A program made the translations under genes and the position numbers. Below the pieces are notes generated by a model. It did no database searches. It had not been told where the DNA came from and saw nothing but the letters and a program-made list of their open reading frames with translations. A stretch of 64,000 bases of DNA from Tupaia tana. Lineage: Eukaryota; Chordata; Mammalia; Scandentia; Tupaiidae. Shown one piece after another: positions 38,401-45,262 of this stretch; the first letter of the stretch is position 1; each line of letters begins with the position of its first letter. The stretch is from positions 13,780,964 to 13,844,963 of the forward strand of contig JAKSZU010000004.1 of the NCBI GenBank assembly GCA_026018925.1. The letters are read 5' to 3'.

Positions 38401-39232
38401 CAGAGTGCAAAGGGCCGCGCAGTGCACCTGCTCTCCCAGTCTGGACCTCTGCCCTGTGAAGAAACACCTTGCCAGAACCCCAGCGTTTCCAAGAGAAAAA
38501 TGTATCCTTCTCTAATTGGAAAGCAACATAGTCACCTCTCATCCTGCCCCAGCGCCTTCAGGGCAGAGGCCGAAAGGACCGCGCTCAGACAAAAGCCCAT
38601 TGTGTCCGGAAAAAGGGAAGGAATGTTACATCCCAAATCCGCTCCCAGCACTCCTAGGAAGCGCCGGCTCGCGCCAGCATGTGCCCTGGGCGGGACGGCG
38701 GGGCCGCGCTGCCGGCCGCAGAGGTGCAGGCTCCAGGCGCGATGCTCGGCGACGGCGGTTCGCAGCGCCTCGTCTTCGCGCTCCCCGAGGCCGAGCTGAC
38801 GCCGCTGCGAACCCGCCGAGGCCCCGCGGGGTCCGAGAGCGCGTTCGGGCCGGCCCCGGGGCAGCTCGACGGGCGCGGGGCAGGGGCCGGGGCGCCGCAG
38901 GGCCGGGCGCGCTCGCGGGAGCACAGGCGCCAGGAGTTGGGGCGAAGTTGGGAGCCGCTTCCCCGAGACTCCCGGCGACCGGCAGCAGGCCCGAGGAGCC
39001 GCTCGGCGAGCGCCTGGAGGCCCCGAGCCCGGTCTCACCCTTTCCCGGCCCGGGCTCCCGGTGCCCCGCCGGGCGCAGCGGGGCCTCCCTCCGTCTGGGG
39101 CGCCGCAGGGAAGAACGCCGCCCTGCGCGGCCGGGCCCGCGGCGAGGCCGCCCCGCCACCCGCCGCCCATACTCACCACGTCGGACAGTCGAACAGCGGG
39201 AGGCTGGAGCCCGAGTTCGCGGCGGCCGCCAT
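21597..39232 (-). CDS. PPP1R8: PPP1R8 (NIPP1), complete gene, 7 coding exons
   Basis: NIPP1 is a nuclear regulatory subunit of protein phosphatase 1 that also binds spliceosome components (CDC5L, SF3B1), MELK and the Polycomb proteins EED/EZH2. The exons splice in phase to 351 residues, the human length. The FHA domain spans about 49-101, with Gly52-Arg53-Asn54, Ser68-Arg69 and Asn89-Ser90-Thr91 in place for phosphothreonine binding. A basic nuclear-localisation stretch (PKRKRK, 192-197) precedes the PP1-docking RVxF motif, here Arg200-Val-Thr-Phe203, and acidic residues follow. The C-terminal third is Pro/Gly-rich and ends KKKKYAKEAWPGKKPTPSLLI, the region tied to RNA binding and PP1 inhibition. 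Exons lie at 39177-39232, 37401-37461, 31981-32134, 29114-29334, 27286-27430, 24473-24537 and 22513-22866. No frameshift or premature stop is seen. Residue 198 is Ser where I recall Asn in human. Confidence 0.98.
21611..21616 (-). terminator. PPP1R8: ATTAAA poly(A) signal of PPP1R8
   Basis: Minus-strand ATTAAA within 'gtaaattaaatgtaac'. No closer minus-strand AATAAA precedes it after the stop. Cleavage would fall near 21585-21600. Confidence 0.6.
22321..22538. repeat. 109-bp tandem duplication over the PPP1R8 stop codon
   Basis: Copy 1 is 22321-22429 and copy 2 is 22430-22538. Both begin 'tggcccccgaggccagcccc' and both contain 'agccgtcagatcaggagg'. They differ at roughly ten positions. Copy 2 overlaps the last eight codons and stop; copy 1 lies in the 3' UTR. 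Confidence 0.95.
22513..22866 (-). CDS. PPP1R8: PPP1R8 coding exon 7 and stop
   Basis: 354 bases, residues 235-351 plus TGA at 22515-22513. Acceptor caccccag|AAGAAG. The last codons and stop lie inside the second copy of a 109-bp tandem duplication. Confidence 0.97.
   Translation of the reverse strand, partial: KKRVEGAASLGLEESGSRRMQNFAFSGGLYGGLPPTHNEAGSQPHGTHGTALIGGLPMPYPNLAPDVDLTPVAPSAVNVNPTPSPVVYNPEAVNEPKKKKYAKEAWPGKKPTPSLLI
22948..23170 (+). repeat. L SINE, diverged, in PPP1R8 intron 6
   Basis: 'ggctgtggcgtggtggctag' head, 'gtttgagtcctggacccagg' B box, 'ggacgtgtgcatgtatgaca' body. Confidence 0.8.
23171..24472. other. PPP1R8 intron 6, unique part
   Basis: No repeat or RNA gene was recognised between the SINE and exon 6. 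Confidence 0.4.
24473..24537 (-). CDS. PPP1R8: PPP1R8 coding exon 6
   Basis: 65 bases encoding EDVDPSVGRFRNMVQTAVVPVK (213-234). Acceptor gttttacag|AGGAT, donor GTCAAG|GTAGGT. Confidence 0.97.
24538..25257. other. PPP1R8 intron 5, unique part
   Basis: No repeat or RNA gene recognised. Confidence 0.4.
25258..25360 (+). repeat. 7SL-derived SINE fragment
   Basis: 'gggctgggtgtggcagctg' then 'gtggtcccagctgggagccg', 'aggcaggatagcacca', 'ccagacctgccttgg' and an A-rich tail follow a 7SL/B1-type monomer with small deletions. Confidence 0.7.
25361..25984. other. PPP1R8 intron 5, unique part
   Basis: No repeat or gene recognised. Open frames are GC-driven. Confidence 0.4.
25985..26166 (-). repeat. 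L SINE, shortened
   Basis: 'aaaagtgagaaatcaccccg', 'gccatgccacaatcccttct' and 'gcgccctctgctggaccca'. Confidence 0.8.
26311..26561 (+). repeat. L SINE
   Basis: 'gggatcagcagatggctaaa' head, 'tggtctgagtcccagacccg' B box and an A run after 'caatctgtctct'. Confidence 0.9.
26562..27285. other. PPP1R8 intron 5, unique part
   Basis: No repeat or RNA gene recognised in the stretch next to exon 5. Confidence 0.4.
27286..27430 (-). CDS. PPP1R8: PPP1R8 coding exon 5 (PP1-docking motif)
   Basis: 145 bases, residues 165-212 plus one base: NLTEFNTAHNKRISTLTIEE then the basic run and RVTF at 200-203. Acceptor ctggccag|AACC, donor CCCAG|GTGAGG. Confidence 0.97.
27822..28094 (-). repeat. L SINE, young, in PPP1R8 intron 4
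   Basis: Poly-T, 'gagatttttgctatagggcg' to 'cactaaccgctggttccc'. The target duplication 'ggctaccaggtctt' is perfect on both sides. Confidence 0.95.
28095..29113. other. PPP1R8 intron 4, unique part
   Basis: No repeat or RNA gene recognised. Confidence 0.4.
29114..29334 (-). CDS. PPP1R8: PPP1R8 coding exon 4
   Basis: 221 bases. Completes Thr91 and the FHA fold (HGTFLGHIRLE), then runs to the acidic GLPEEETELD at residue 164. Donor CTGGAT|GTAATT is a weak match to consensus. The acceptor cctcccag|CTCATG lies only about 20 bases from an inserted SINE. Confidence 0.97.
29354..29566 (+). repeat. L SINE abutting the PPP1R8 exon 4 acceptor
   Basis: Antisense to PPP1R8. Head 'ctagcagttagcgtaatggc', B box 'ggttcgagtccc', end 'tgccctatagagaaaa'. 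Flanks 'gaggaacaaatcgga' (29339-29353) and 'gaagaacagatggga' (29567-29581) match at 12 of 15 bases, an aged target duplication. One duplication copy is the polypyrimidine stretch of the exon 4 acceptor. Confidence 0.9.
29711..29945 (+). repeat. L SINE
   Basis: 'gggaccagtgtaagcataat' head with a small deletion, intact B box, 'cctatagcaaaaaacttctcc' shortened end. The flanks 'aaaatgcctgctttg' and 'aaaatgccagctttg' are a target duplication. Confidence 0.9.
29953..30186 (-). repeat. L SINE, diverged
   Basis: 'tttgctatagggcgcatgca', 'gggatttggggcacacatgc', head degraded. It was the target of the neighbouring copy. Confidence 0.8.
30219..30468 (-). repeat. L SINE with (TCTA)n/(CCAT)n run
   Basis: 'aggtttttgccacagggtat' to 'gccatctgctggccac', with a short 'tctatctatctatccatcca' expansion in the body. 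Confidence 0.85.
30492..30763 (-). repeat. L SINE, young
   Basis: 'gaggtttttgctatagggcg' to 'attacgctaactgctggtcc'. Duplication 'ccactttattatt' on both sides. Confidence 0.95.
30798..31039 (+). repeat. L SINE
   Basis: 'aaaccagcagatggtataat' head, 'cctatagcaaaaatctctct' end and an A run. Confidence 0.9.
31040..31262 (-). repeat. L SINE
   Basis: 'ggtttttgacatagggcatg', 'cacgccacaatcccttctct' and 'cagtgccgtaaccactcc'. Confidence 0.85.
31450..31658 (-). repeat. L SINE, diverged
   Basis: 'gatggccatgccccaagccc', 'gggattttgggcatgcatgt' and head 'caggcccctgccagcccca'. Confidence 0.8.
31981..32134 (-). CDS. PPP1R8: PPP1R8 coding exon 3 (FHA core)
   Basis: 154 bases, residues 40-90, from KLIIDEKK to FLIDLNS, holding most of the FHA phosphopeptide-binding residues. 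Acceptor attcccag|AAGC, donor ACAGCA|GTGAGT. Confidence 0.97.
32314..32460 (+). repeat. S SINE, intermediate form
   Basis: 'gaccagcaggtggcgtggtg' head. The end 'ctggtgagagtacattccct' followed by 'gtaccaaattaaaat' keeps the piece deleted in mature S copies. Confidence 0.9.
32575..32761 (-). repeat. L SINE, diverged
   Basis: 'gccagagggcatgtgagaga', 'gtcaggattttgcacctggc', 'aggactcgaactgtggtcgg' B box. Confidence 0.8.
32794..33236 (+). repeat. S-intermediate SINE carrying an L insert
   Basis: Body 32794-32964 with 'ctggtgagagtacatgccct' then 'agagcaaatta'. The AAT tail is duplicated across the L insert. The outer flanks 'aagagtcctg' repeat at 32784 and near 33230. Confidence 0.9.
32966..33225 (+). 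repeat. L SINE, young, in an S tail
   Basis: 'gaccagcagttagtgtaatg' to 'cctatagcaaaaacctct'. Duplication 'ataataaaagag' on both sides. Confidence 0.95.
33325..33530 (+). repeat. L SINE, old
   Basis: 'cctgatccatagccctcagg' head, 'ttgaattctagctcaggaac' B box region, 'ccccaaccccacggaggagg' body. Confidence 0.65.
33568..33828 (-). repeat. L SINE with (GA)n run
   Basis: 'tttttttgctacgggatgca' to 'ccatttgctggtccct'. The (GA)n run at about 33616-33652 has expanded from the gaga-rich body. Confidence 0.85.
33829..34667. other. PPP1R8 intron 2, unique part
   Basis: AT-richer than its surroundings, without a recognised repeat. It contains a perfect 20-bp palindrome at 34346-34365. Confidence 0.5.
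34346..34365. repeat. perfect 20-bp palindrome
   Basis: 'ctctgagttataactcagag' equals its own reverse complement with no spacer. Confidence 0.95.
34668..34908 (+). repeat. two truncated L SINE copies in a row
   Basis: The first copy (34668-34808) stops after 'ccaaaatcgcaagagaaagt'. The second (34810-34908) has only head and B box ('ggctcaggtcccagactccg') and ends 'actaacaccaag'. Confidence 0.75.
34909..35178 (+). repeat. L SINE with (TG)n run
   Basis: 'ggaccagtagatggcgtaat' head, 'cctatagcaaaaacctctcc' end. A (TG)n run of about 15 units sits at 35081-35111 between the body and 'gatttcttgctt'. Confidence 0.95.
35215..35445 (+). repeat. L SINE body fragments
   Basis: 'gggggtgatttcttg' and, separately, 'ggaggtgatttctcactttc' with 'gtgcatgtgccctaaagcaa' and a long A run. 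Likely two headless pieces. Confidence 0.6.
35446..36028. other. PPP1R8 intron 2, repeat-free block
   Basis: No repeat recognised in about 580 bp, unusual for this SINE-dense intron. A structured RNA could lie here, but I could not draw a convincing two-hairpin H/ACA fold. Confidence 0.35.
36029..36195 (+). repeat. S SINE
   Basis: 'gggccggcaggtggcatggt' head, 'tctctggtcaaattaaaaaa' end. Duplication 'catacaacctaa' / 'tatacaacctaa' at the edges. Confidence 0.9.
36196..36565. other. PPP1R8 intron 2, unique part
   Basis: No repeat or RNA gene recognised. Confidence 0.4.
36566..37080 (+). repeat. L SINE split by an opposite L SINE
   Basis: Head and body 36566-36728, end 36998-37080 with 'cctataacaaaaacctctac' and an (AAAT)n tail. 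The break is at a duplicated 'tgtctctctct'. Confidence 0.9.
36729..36997 (-). repeat. L SINE inserted head-on in an L SINE
   Basis: 'gaggtttgagctacagggcg' to 'acactaactgctggtccc'. (CGCA)n-like 'acgcacgcacgcacgcacac' in the body. Confidence 0.95.
37401..37461 (-). CDS. PPP1R8: PPP1R8 coding exon 2
   Basis: 61 bases encoding AGKPPPGLHLDVVKGDKLIE. Acceptor tttttcag|GGCAGG, donor ATCGAG|GTATGG. Confidence 0.97.
37462..38127. other. PPP1R8 intron 1, unique part
   Basis: No SINE recognised. Holds the inverted repeat at 37635-37675. Confidence 0.4.
37635..37675. repeat. inverted repeat, 11-bp arms, 19-bp spacer
   Basis: Arms 'gctgctctaaa' (37635-37645) and 'tttagagcagc' (37665-37675) pair perfectly. 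It lies in PPP1R8 intron 1, outside the local SINEs. Confidence 0.9.
38130..38335 (-). repeat. degraded tRNA-type SINE, tentative
   Basis: 'aagtttcctctatgagagac' followed by an agag-rich part and a final 'ctggcccctggtcc' echo an old minus-strand L copy. The middle does not match. Confidence 0.35.
39177..39232 (-). CDS. PPP1R8: PPP1R8 coding exon 1
   Basis: ATG at 39232-39230 in the context AAGATGGCGGC. Encodes MAAAANSGSSLPLFDCPT plus two bases of Trp19. Donor ACGTG|GTGAGT. Confidence 0.97.
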
Positions 39233-39236
39233 CTTG
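39226..39236 (-). promoter_or_regulatory. PPP1R8: YY1-type site over the PPP1R8 start codon
   Basis: Minus strand AAGATGGCGGC at the ATG matches the YY1 consensus found just downstream of start sites in many housekeeping genes. It doubles as the start-codon context. Confidence 0.65.
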
Positions 39237-39251
39237 CCTTGCCCCCTCCCA

Positions 39252-39260
39252 TTTGGCGGG
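39252..39260 (+). promoter_or_regulatory. E2F-like site
   Basis: 'tttggcggg' lies about 20 bp upstream of the PPP1R8 ATG. Motif match only. Confidence 0.4.
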
Positions 39261-39660
39261 CCCGGAGCACGCCGGGAAACTGGAGGCCCGGCCGGGCGGG
39301 CGGCGTCCCGGCGTCCCGTGCGCGCTCACGCCAGCACGCAGGACGCACCGACGCACGACGCACCGGCGCCCGCGCGGGAGACGTGCCCAGGCCGCTTCGG
39401 CGCCCGCCGGCTTCCAGGTTCCGACCCACGCCAGGGAGGGCCCCGCGGGCTTCCGCTGCTCAGGCTGCCCTGCCAGCGCGAGCCAGCCCTCCCCACTGCG
39501 TGAAGGCGGCAGAATGGCGGCCTAGGGCTGGGGACGTGGCGTCCCGGCGGAGATCGGCCTCTCAGCCTTTCTTTAGTCTCTCCACCGGACGGGAGAGCGG
39601 CGGCCTCCTCCCCAAGCCCGCGCAGGCTGCCGGGACGCGGGTGCACACCACCCGGAACCC

Positions 39661-40074
39661 GACCCTGCAGTGTGGACCCGGCATCGCAGAGCTACCTCTG
39701 GGGCAGCTGGCCGTTTTTCGCTTTCGTAGAAAACTTGGGTTATCTGACCTGCAGTTTCTTTTCCTTTTTAAAGATCCAATCGCAAAATTCTGCCTACCCA
39801 GGAACTGCCCCCCGCGCTAAGAAATCTCGACGGTGGGCGGATCTCTGTAGTGGACTCGTCACGGGTAGGTTGGGGAATCCCTCACCCAGCAAGGACAGCT
39901 GGTCAGATCACCGATCGGATGTCCTGCTAATCTCCTTTTCAGCCCTGCAAGACTAGGCTGACAGGAAACATGCGAGTTCTGGGTTTGGTTTCAAGAAAAC
40001 AAAAGAACTCTGTGACTTTTGAGAAGGAATTAATCTCAAAAGTGTTTTGAGTGTAACAGAAAAAAGATACTTAT
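39661..40074. other. PPP1R8 upstream flank
   Basis: Unique sequence next to the CpG island with no recognised repeat. Confidence 0.4.
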
Positions 40075-40310
40075 TAATTTTTGCCACAGTGTGTGTGCTG
40101 AGACAGACTCAGAAGGAAAGCGAAAGCGAGGACCCCTTCCCCCGCAAACTTACTGGGGAACGGTCACGCTGCAGTCTCCAACTCTCCCCTCTGAGGAATT
40201 TGGGCACCAGGGCGCATACACCTGCTGTTTCTCGACCTGCTGGGTCCAGCATAGGCAGCCGTGTGGGATCCAGCCACCTAAACCACCGTGCCATCTACAG
40301 AGACTGGTCC
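40075..40310 (-). repeat. L SINE, diverged
   Basis: 'aatttttgccacagtgtgtg', 'gaggaatttgggcaccaggg', 'accgtgccatctacag'. Confidence 0.75.
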
Positions 40311-41527
40311 TTTGCGGTTCTGTTCTCCCTTCAGGCCTCAGGTGTAAGGTGGGGTGCAGCCAGGTCTAGCTACCAGTGACTTGGTAACACAACCTTGTCG
40401 GCTTTGCTTTTCAATTTCCCAACTTCTGTGTGGTCCTTCTAATGCTGACCACACACCCAGGACAGCACTATGCCCTATTCCTACCCTGGTAATATTTCAC
40501 TTCTTGGCCATGTTCCCTCTTCAGCAAGCTGGTGTTCACACTAGCTCTGGTGTTGTGGCACCCAACACTGAACTAAGCTCTTATACAGTAAAATGCTCTT
40601 TGGGTGTCACTGATGTCAGTACAGACCAGCAAACCAGAGAGCAGCAACCAGCCACCAGCCATTTGATATGGAAAGACCAGTGAGTTTTGGATCTCGATAG
40701 GGAGATGGACTCCTAGCCTTTCACTTCATTCGGATGGACTCTAGGCATTCGGAGCATACTGACGCCAGAAAAATAAGTGGTCAAATGGAGACACGGAAAA
40801 AAACGTGTGTGTACAGTACCAGCAAGAGGCTGCACTTAGTAGGGTAATAAATGAGAAGTCATAGGTGCTGACAGAGGTGCTCATGACAGGCGGAGCAGAG
40901 ATGCTCACTTCCCTGGGTCTGCAAGACAACCTCGTGGAAGGCGTGCTGAGCAGAACAGCCTGTGTCAGAGATGCACGGGCAAAGCATGATGTCTGACGGT
41001 GTGGTCTTGAGGTCTGCGGGCTTCAGTTCAGATCCCAGCCCCATCACATGGAAGCCTGATGCGTGAGAGTACAGAGACACAGTGCCTGGGTGTAGCTGAG
41101 CTGCATGTTGGTGGTGAGGGCTCGTATGTCACGAATGATGCTCGTGTGCAGAGCACATCCACAGCCTTTTATTCATGACCGAACATTAACATGGATGAGA
41201 GATGCACCCAAGACAGGGCCCTGCCACGCTGCAGTCCCCCTTCCAGGATCTTTTGCTCCCAGCCTGACTTGGGGAGCCCTCACTGGGGTCTGTCCTGTGA
41301 CCTCAGCACTGCAGTCCATTTCGCCACCAGGCTGGGCCCTCTGTAGCCTTTATCTTCCCCACCAGAACGCTCTTCCTGGCCTCGGCTGGTTGTAAACGTT
41401 AGCCTGAGGACTGCATCAGATTTGAGGGAAGTTAGGAGCCAGAAAAACACAGGAACACAAAGGTGTGGACTTTATTTTGCCAACTAAGGAGACTAAAAGT
41501 CTGACATCTAAAACCACCACTTTTTTT
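40311..41527. other. unique intergenic sequence
   Basis: Between PPP1R8 and STX12. No gene and no repeat clear enough to name. Confidence 0.4.
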
Positions 41528-41835
41528 GGGCTAGCCAGGTATCGTGGCAGTTAAGGCAGCTGGATTCCACATAACTGGTTGCACAGTTCAAGTCCCAGAC
41601 CCAGTAACTTGAAAACCATGTTGGGTATGTGTGTGTGCATGCATGCCCAAAGTCATGAAAGGAGAATGGAGGTGATGGAACTGTGGAGAGTCATGCCCCC
41701 TGGGGGCATATGCACTCACCAGAGAGAGAGACAGAAAGCAAGAAATCACCCCCCAGAGGGGATGGATATGATTTCTCACCTGTACCCCACCAGAAAGCAC
41801 ATGTGCCATGTAACAAATACAAATAATTTAATTCA
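41528..41835 (+). repeat. L SINE containing an inverted L segment
   Basis: Plus-strand L runs to about 41708. Then 41709-41765 reads as minus-strand L ('gcactcaccagagagag', 'gaaatcaccccccagagggg'). Plus-strand L then resumes ('gatttctcacc' to 'aagcacatgtgccatg'). Confidence 0.8.
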
Positions 41836-41936
41836 ATCGCTACTTTTTCATTTTTATAATCTTCAAGTAGCCATTTCCAAAAGTTGGAAAGACATTAACT
41901 CAGACTCAGATGGAACTATAAAAACGTACACTATTG

Positions 41937-42375
41937 GGACCAGCAGATGATGTAATGTTTACATCACTGGATTCCCATGTGGTCGACTGTAGTTTGAGCC
42001 CCAGACCCGGCGTCTTATAACTCATGCTGGGTGCATGTGTGTGTGTGACCAAAATCCCAAGAGGAGAATGGAGAACGGATTGTGCTGTGGCCATACCACT
42101 GGGGAGTGATTTCTCTCTTTTTAAAAATTACTTATTTTTATTTAATTCCATTTGTTACTAATTTTTTAAAAATTTGACCAGAGAGAGACAGCGAGAAAGG
42201 GAAAGCAAGAAAGGAAGCCGCCAAGTCCAGGACTCAAATCCTGGTTGGCCATGTGGGTATCCAGCATACCACCTGCCAGCTGCTGTGGGGGGCATTTCCC
42301 ACTTTCTGTCTCTGCCCTTCCGGCAAGCACACGAGCCCCATAGTAAAAAATCTCTCTTTAAAAAATATAAATAGG
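41937..42375 (+). repeat. L SINE split by an opposite S SINE
   Basis: Head and body 41937-42120, end 42286-42375 with 'ccccatagtaaaaaatctct'. Confidence 0.85.
42121..42285 (-). repeat. S SINE in an L SINE
   Basis: 'taattccatttgttactaat' tail, 'aatttgaccagagagagaca', head 'cataccacctgccagc'. Confidence 0.9.
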
Positions 42376-42650
42376 GGGGACCAGCAGTTAGTGTAATGGC
42401 TATGTTGCTGGACTCCCATGGAGTCGACCGTGGTTCGCGTCCCAGACCTGGTGGCTTAAAACTCACGCCGGGTGCATGTGCCTGCGTGCCCAAGATCCCG
42501 AGAGGAGAATGGAGGAGAAGGGATTGTGGTGCAGCCATCCCCCCTGGGGGGTGATTTCTCGCTTTCTATCTCTCTGTCTCTGTCTGGTGAGCGCATGCGC
42601 CCTATAGCAAAAACCTCTCCAAAAAATAAATAAATAAATAAATAAAATAG
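42376..42650 (+). repeat. L SINE, young
   Basis: 'ggaccagcagttagtgtaat' to 'cctatagcaaaaacctctcc' and an (AAAT)n tail. Confidence 0.95.
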
Positions 42651-42812
42651 GGGCTGGCAGGTGATGTGGTTAAGGACGCTGGATTCCCACATGGCCCACT
42701 GGTTCGAGTCCTGGACCTGGCGGCTTGCTTTCTCACTTTCCCTTTCTGTCTCTCTGGTCAAAACAAAACAAAACAAAAAGACAATAATAACAAATGGAAT
42801 TAAATAAATACT
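42651..42812 (+). repeat. S SINE
   Basis: 'gggctggcaggtgatgtggt' head, B box 'ggttcgagtcctgg', 'ctctctggtcaaaacaaaac' end. Confidence 0.9.
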
Positions 42813-43058
42813 TTTTTTTTTTTTGGAGAGGTTTCCCCTATAGGGTGCGTGTGCTCACCAGACAGACAGACAGAAAGCGAGAAATCACCCCCCAGGGGAG
42901 ATGGCCACGCTGCCATCCCTTCTCCTTTCTCCTCTTGGGATCTTGGGCATGCATGCAGACGCGCCCAGCTTGAGTTTCAGCCACCGGGTCCGGGACTCAA
43001 ACCGTGGTCGACTACATGAGAGTCCAGCGATGTAGCCATTACGCTAACTGCTGGTCCC
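42811..43058 (-). repeat. L SINE, young
   Basis: 'gaggtttcccctatagggtg' to 'acgctaactgctggtccc'. Duplication 'aataaatactt' on both sides. Confidence 0.95.
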
Positions 43059-43172
43059 AATAAATACTTCTTTTAAATAAATAAATAAAGCCCACTATAT
43101 ACTTTTTATCTCTCCATGGACTGGGTAGAAATTGGTCCTTAATTATAGATCAAATTTAAAAATTATAAGTCT

Positions 43173-43413
43173 ATTTTTTTTGGTTGAGATTTTGCTATAG
43201 GGTGCATGAGCTCATCGGAGAGTCAGACAGCGAAAAATCACCTCCCACAGGGGATGGCCACATCATAGTTCCTTCTTCATTCTCCTCTTAGGATCTTAGG
43301 CATGCACACACATGTACCTGGTGTGAGTTTGAAGCCTCCAGCTCGAAGACTCTAACCACAGTCGACTACATAGGAGTCCAGTGACATAACCATTATGGCA
43401 TCTGGTGGTCCCT
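43173..43413 (-). repeat. L SINE
   Basis: 'gagattttgctatagggtgc' to 'catctggtggtccc'. Confidence 0.9.
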
Positions 43414-43461
43414 ACAAGTCTATTAATTAGATACTACACTGTCAAAATTAAGGGTCACAGA

Positions 43462-43900
43462 TCTGGTTCTCTAGTTCCGCAGTTAAGCCAAATTCCATAT
43501 GGTGACCGCAGTTCAAGTTCCAGCCCTGGTGGTTTTCAAAACACACCGGGGGACCAGCAGTTGGTGTAATGGCTATGTCGCTGAACTCCCATGTAATCAA
43601 CCACAGTTTGAGTCCTGGACCTGGTGGCTTAAACTCACGCTGGGCGCGTGTGCGTGCGTGTCCAAGATCCCGAGGAGAATGGAGGAGAAGGGATTGTGGC
43701 ATGGCCATCCCCCCTGGGGGGTGGTTTCTCGCTCTCTGTCTCTCTGTCTCTCTCTTTCTGGCAAGTGCACGCGCCCTGTAGCAAAAACCTCTCCAAAAAA
43801 ACCCCACACACCAGGTGCAGGTGTCCAGGATCCTGATGGAAAAAGAAATGGAGGGAAAAGGACTGAGGCATGACCATGTCTCATTGTGGGCAGACTCTGC
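43462..43900 (+). repeat. old L SINE split by a young L SINE
   Basis: Head part 43462-43549 ('gttcaagttccagccctggt'), body resumes near 43807 as 'caggtgcaggtgtccaggat'. A duplicated 'acacacc' motif flanks the break. Confidence 0.7.
43550..43806 (+). repeat. L SINE, young
   Basis: 'gggaccagcagttggtgtaa' to 'tgtagcaaaaacctctcc'. Confidence 0.95.
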
Positions 43901-43904
43901 AGGC

Positions 43905-44026
43905 CTGGATCATGGGTACGTGTGTGTGTACGTGGCATGCTCAAGGAGTCCCAGGACACAAACCTGGAACCTTTCCCACCCATGTGGGTCCAATGGCATT
44001 ACCACCATGCCACCACTTGACCCCCA
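43905..44026 (-). repeat. L SINE fragment
   Basis: 'gggtacgtgtgtgtgtacgt' and 'gccaccacttgacccc' fit the head half of a diverged copy. Confidence 0.55.
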
Positions 44027-44037
44027 CCCAGTGTAGT

Positions 44038-44164
44038 CTTTTTTTTTTGTAACATTTACTTATTATCTATTTGTTGGGATTTTCAAGCCACCAGGTCCAG
44101 GACTTGAACCACAGTTGGCCATGTGGGAATCCAGTGCCTTAATTACCACTCCACTCTCTGGCCC
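44038..44164 (-). repeat. S-type SINE, shortened
   Basis: 'tttacttattatctatttg' tail remnant, then 'aagccaccaggtccaggact' and head 'ccactctctggccc'. Confidence 0.7.
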
Positions 44165-44219
44165 TTTAAAACCTTTAAAAAAGGTTTTTCACTTTTTAAA
44201 ACTACACTTGTATAATTAT

Positions 44220-44442
44220 TTTTTAGAGATTTTTGCTATAAGGCACATGCGCTTGCCAGAGAGAGACAAAAGTGAGAATTCACCCATGGGGGCATGGTCA
44301 TGCTGTAATCCCTTCTCCATTCTCGTGATTTTGGGCACACACGCACATGCACCCATGTGAGTTTTAAGCTGCCACATCCAGGACTGAAACCGTGGTGGAC
44401 TATGTAGGAGTCCAGTGATGTAATAACGTTATCTGTAGTCAC
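44220..44442 (-). repeat. L SINE
   Basis: 'gagatttttgctataaggca' to 'aataacgttatctgtagtca'. Confidence 0.85.
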
Positions 44443-44470
44443 AGTTTTATTATAAATAAATAAATAAATA

Positions 44471-44708
44471 AATTTTTTTTTTTTTTTTTGCTATAAGGTA
44501 TGTGTGCTTGCCAGAAAGAGAGACAAAGCGAGAAATCACTCCCCAGGGGGATGGCCATGCCGCAATCCCTTCTCTATTCTCCTCTTGGGATCTTGGACAC
44601 GCATACACATGCGCTTGGAGTGAGTCTAAGCCACTGTATCTGGGACTCAAACTGCGGTCAACTACATGGGAGTCCAGTAACATAGCCATTATGCCAACTA
44701 TCGGTCCC
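44471..44708 (-). repeat. L SINE
   Basis: 'tttttgctataaggtatgtg' to 'tgccaactatcggtccc'. Confidence 0.95.
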
Positions 44709-44958
44709 ATTTTTTTTTTTTTTTTTTGAGATTTTCTGCTATAGGGCATATGTGCTCACCACAGAGACAGAGATAGAAAGCAAGAAATCACCCCCCCCCC
44801 TCGAGGGGATGGACGTGCTGTGATCCCTTCTCCATTTTCCTCGAGATTTTGGGCATACACGCCGGCATGGGTTTTAAGCTGCTGGGTTCAGGGCTTAAAT
44901 TGCAGCTGTTGACTATATGGGCGTCCAGCGACGTAACCATTACGCTATCTGCTGGTCT
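44709..44958 (-). repeat. L SINE
   Basis: 'gagattttctgctatagggc' to 'acgctatctgctggtctt', directly adjoining the previous copy. Confidence 0.95.
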
Positions 44959-44959
44959 T

Positions 44960-45178
44960 GTTTTACTGACTTTTTGAAAATTTATTTTACTTATGATAGA
45001 GGGCACATTGCAATCAAGGGGACACCTTTGCTAAGGTCTCACACTGCAAAACCCTTTCCCAGTGCTCCAGCTCGTCAGGTGCATTTTCAGACCAGCTCAG
45101 AGATCCACACCCGTGGTTGGCGATGTGGCCTCCAGGACTGCTGTTTAGGTTGCTGCTAGCTGCACCACCAGACTGGGC
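44960..45178 (-). repeat. old tRNA-type SINE
   Basis: 'ttatgatagagggcacattg' end, 'cccgtggttggcgatgtgg' and head 'gctgcaccaccagactggg'. Resembles the copy at 50095-50340 more than the L form. Confidence 0.5.
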
Positions 45179-45262
45179 CCTAGATGGTGTTTCCAAACCA
45201 ATGGTTCTCAGTCATGGCAGCACATTAGAATTACCCAGCGCTTTGAAAAATTCCCATGCCAG

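Larger units (their letters stand above)
38640..39660. promoter_or_regulatory. PPP1R8: CpG island promoter of PPP1R8
   Basis: Dense CG dinucleotides over exon 1 and both flanks, no TATA box, as expected for a housekeeping gene. Transcription starts presumably fall between about 39235 and 39300 on the minus strand. Long open frames through this block on both strands reflect GC content. Confidence 0.85.

Noticed and set aside
38516-39820. 434-codon open frame on the plus strand and 260-270-codon frames on both strands over the CpG island
   Set aside because: They overlap PPP1R8 exon 1 and its promoter, are Arg/Pro/Ala-rich as expected from GC-rich DNA, and match no known protein.
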